From: Sorex araneus
Taxonomy: Eukaryota; Chordata; Mammalia; Eulipotyphla; Soricidae
Direction: 5' to 3'
Length of the DNA stretch: 64,000 nucleotides
Assembly: GCF_027595985.1 (NCBI RefSeq)
Contig: NC_073313.1
Coordinates: forward strand, 106,163,052-106,227,051
The notes under the pieces were generated by a model. It was not told the DNA's origin. It ran no database searches and worked only from the letters and a program-made list of their open reading frames with translations. The stretch's first letter is position 1. Every line of letters starts with the position of its first letter. Positions 63,113 through 64,000 of this stretch are shown here, one piece after another. A program made the position numbers and the translations under genes.

Positions 63113-63394
63113 AAACCTAAACAGAACAATAATATTTTATTAATATATTTAATTAGAACCACTCTGGTAGTAGTAGTACCAATTTGTGGTGTAGATTTGT
63201 ATTTCACAGAACACTAACAATGATGAACACATTTTCATGTGCTAATTTGCCACTTAATATATCTTCCTTGGTAATGCATCTCTGCAAGACTGTTGTCACA
63301 TTTTATAGGATCTTATTGATATTAATTTATAAGTTATCTTAAGATCTACTTGATACAAAGCATGCTTGATATGTGGGCATTGCAAATGTATTTT

Positions 63395-63436
63395 GCAAAT
63401 GTCCTGCCTGCTGTGCTATTGCTCCAGTCCTTTGCA
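63395..63436 (-). mobile_element. SOR SINE head remnant
   Basis: GTCCTGCCTGCTGTGCTATTGCTCCAGTCC only; the rest is lost. Confidence 0.5.
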
Positions 63437-63484
63437 ACCATATACTTTTTAATTTTATTAATGATATATGTCCTTTTTGGAGTT

Positions 63485-63640
63485 TGGGGGCCATACCTGG
63501 CAATGCTCTGGGATTACTCCTGGCTCTACACTCATGAATTATTCCTGGTAGTGTTTGGGATATCGTATTGGCAATCTAACCTGGGTGGGCCATGTGAAGG
63601 ACAAATGCACTACCCACTGTACTATTGCCCTGGCCTCTTA
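63485..63640 (-). mobile_element. Diverged SOR SINE
   Basis: GGGGGCCATACCTGGCAATGC through TACTATTGCCCTGGCC in minus order; no clean duplication. Confidence 0.7.
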
Positions 63641-63751
63641 TGATATATGTAAAAATGACTATTGAAATATCATCCATCGACCATACAGTTTACACATTTA
63701 AAGCTTACAGTTGAGACCTGAATAGCTAATATAAGTGTTAATGCAATTAAC

Positions 63752-63864
63752 CCCTATTTTATCCCTAGCATTGAGAATAGTCCCCTGAGCAACACCAGGA
63801 GTGATCCCTGAGCACATAGCCAGAAGTAAACATTTAGCATATATGGCTGTGCCCTCAAGTTTAA
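63752..63864 (+). mobile_element. Diverged SOR SINE, body only
   Basis: AGTCCCCTGAGCAACACCAGG, GAGTGATCCCTGAGCACATAGCC, then GCTGTGCCCTCAAG. Confidence 0.6.
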
Positions 63865-63907
63865 TGGTTTTTATGGTCGTACAACCACTGAAACAATAAA
63901 TTACGAA

Positions 63908-64000
63908 CATTTTTTTCTTTTTGGGTCACACCCGGTGAAGCTCAGTGGTTACTCCTGGCTTTGCACTCAGGTATCACTCCTGGCGGTGCTCAGGGGACCA
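63908..64000 (-). mobile_element. SOR SINE cut by the window edge
   Basis: T-run, CTTTTTGGGTCACACCCGG, then body to GCTCAGGGGACCA at the last base. The head lies beyond the window. Confidence 0.88.

Larger units (their letters stand above)
61990..63310 (-). mobile_element. Ancient L1 3' UTR and ORF2 end
   Basis: Minus-strand order: CACATATGAACAAAATCATC (62186), CAGTTTCATCCAAGTTGCAG (62251), TTGGCTATTGTAAATAGAGC (62579), GTTCTTTGGGTACAATTGTGG (62648), CACATTTTCATGTGC (63229). SINEs at 62360 and 62957 interrupt it. Confidence 0.6.

Overview
The window is mammalian nuclear DNA, most probably from a shrew (Soricidae, likely Sorex). It is AT-rich and has no open reading frame that looks like a host protein-coding gene. 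The species call rests on about twenty copies of a short SINE with a tRNA-Ala-like head (A box TAGCACAGCGG, B box GGTTCGAATCC), a body ending in GTGTGACCCAAAAA and a poly(A) tail. I recognise this from memory as the SOR family of shrews; no database was searched. The only host-gene sequence I recognise is a dead processed copy of ribosomal protein L7 at 40.2-41.0 kb.

Layout. 1-13 kb: low-copy AT-rich DNA with scattered SINEs and small, partly nested L1 tails. 13-19 kb: an ancient minus-strand L1 carrying two copies of a composite L1-tailed element, then an ancient 5'-inverted L1. 19-25 kb: ancient L1 and other relics. 25.1-29.3 kb: a minus-strand RTE-clade LINE (endonuclease plus reverse transcriptase, decayed) split by a pair of opposed L1 tails. 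29.8-31.7 kb: a young 5'-truncated L1 with an open ORF2 C-terminal frame. 33-37 kb: one ancient plus-strand L1 cut up by younger insertions. 37-46 kb: stacked minus-strand L1s, one holding the RPL7 copy and another a 5'-inverted L1. 46-53 kb: a nearly full-length plus-strand L1 (ORF1 and ORF2, both broken) with another L1 inside its ORF1. 53.6-54.7 kb: the best composite element, with GC-rich 341-bp tandem monomers. 55-64 kb: more ancient L1, further young L1 tails and SINEs.

How the parts relate. Three mobilisation systems can be read here. L1 supplies most of the mass and can be inferred to have moved the SOR SINEs, the RPL7 copy and the composite elements, which carry poly(A) tails and 11-19 bp target-site duplications. 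The RTE element appears to be the partner of a second, longer SINE: that SINE has the same tRNA-Ala head, but its body matches the RTE 5' leader and its tail matches the last codons and end of the RTE ORF. The composite elements join an L1-type 3' end to 341-bp monomers and look like a non-autonomous, SVA-like or monomer-promoter family. The RTE/long-SINE pair and the composite family are the most interesting signals in the window.
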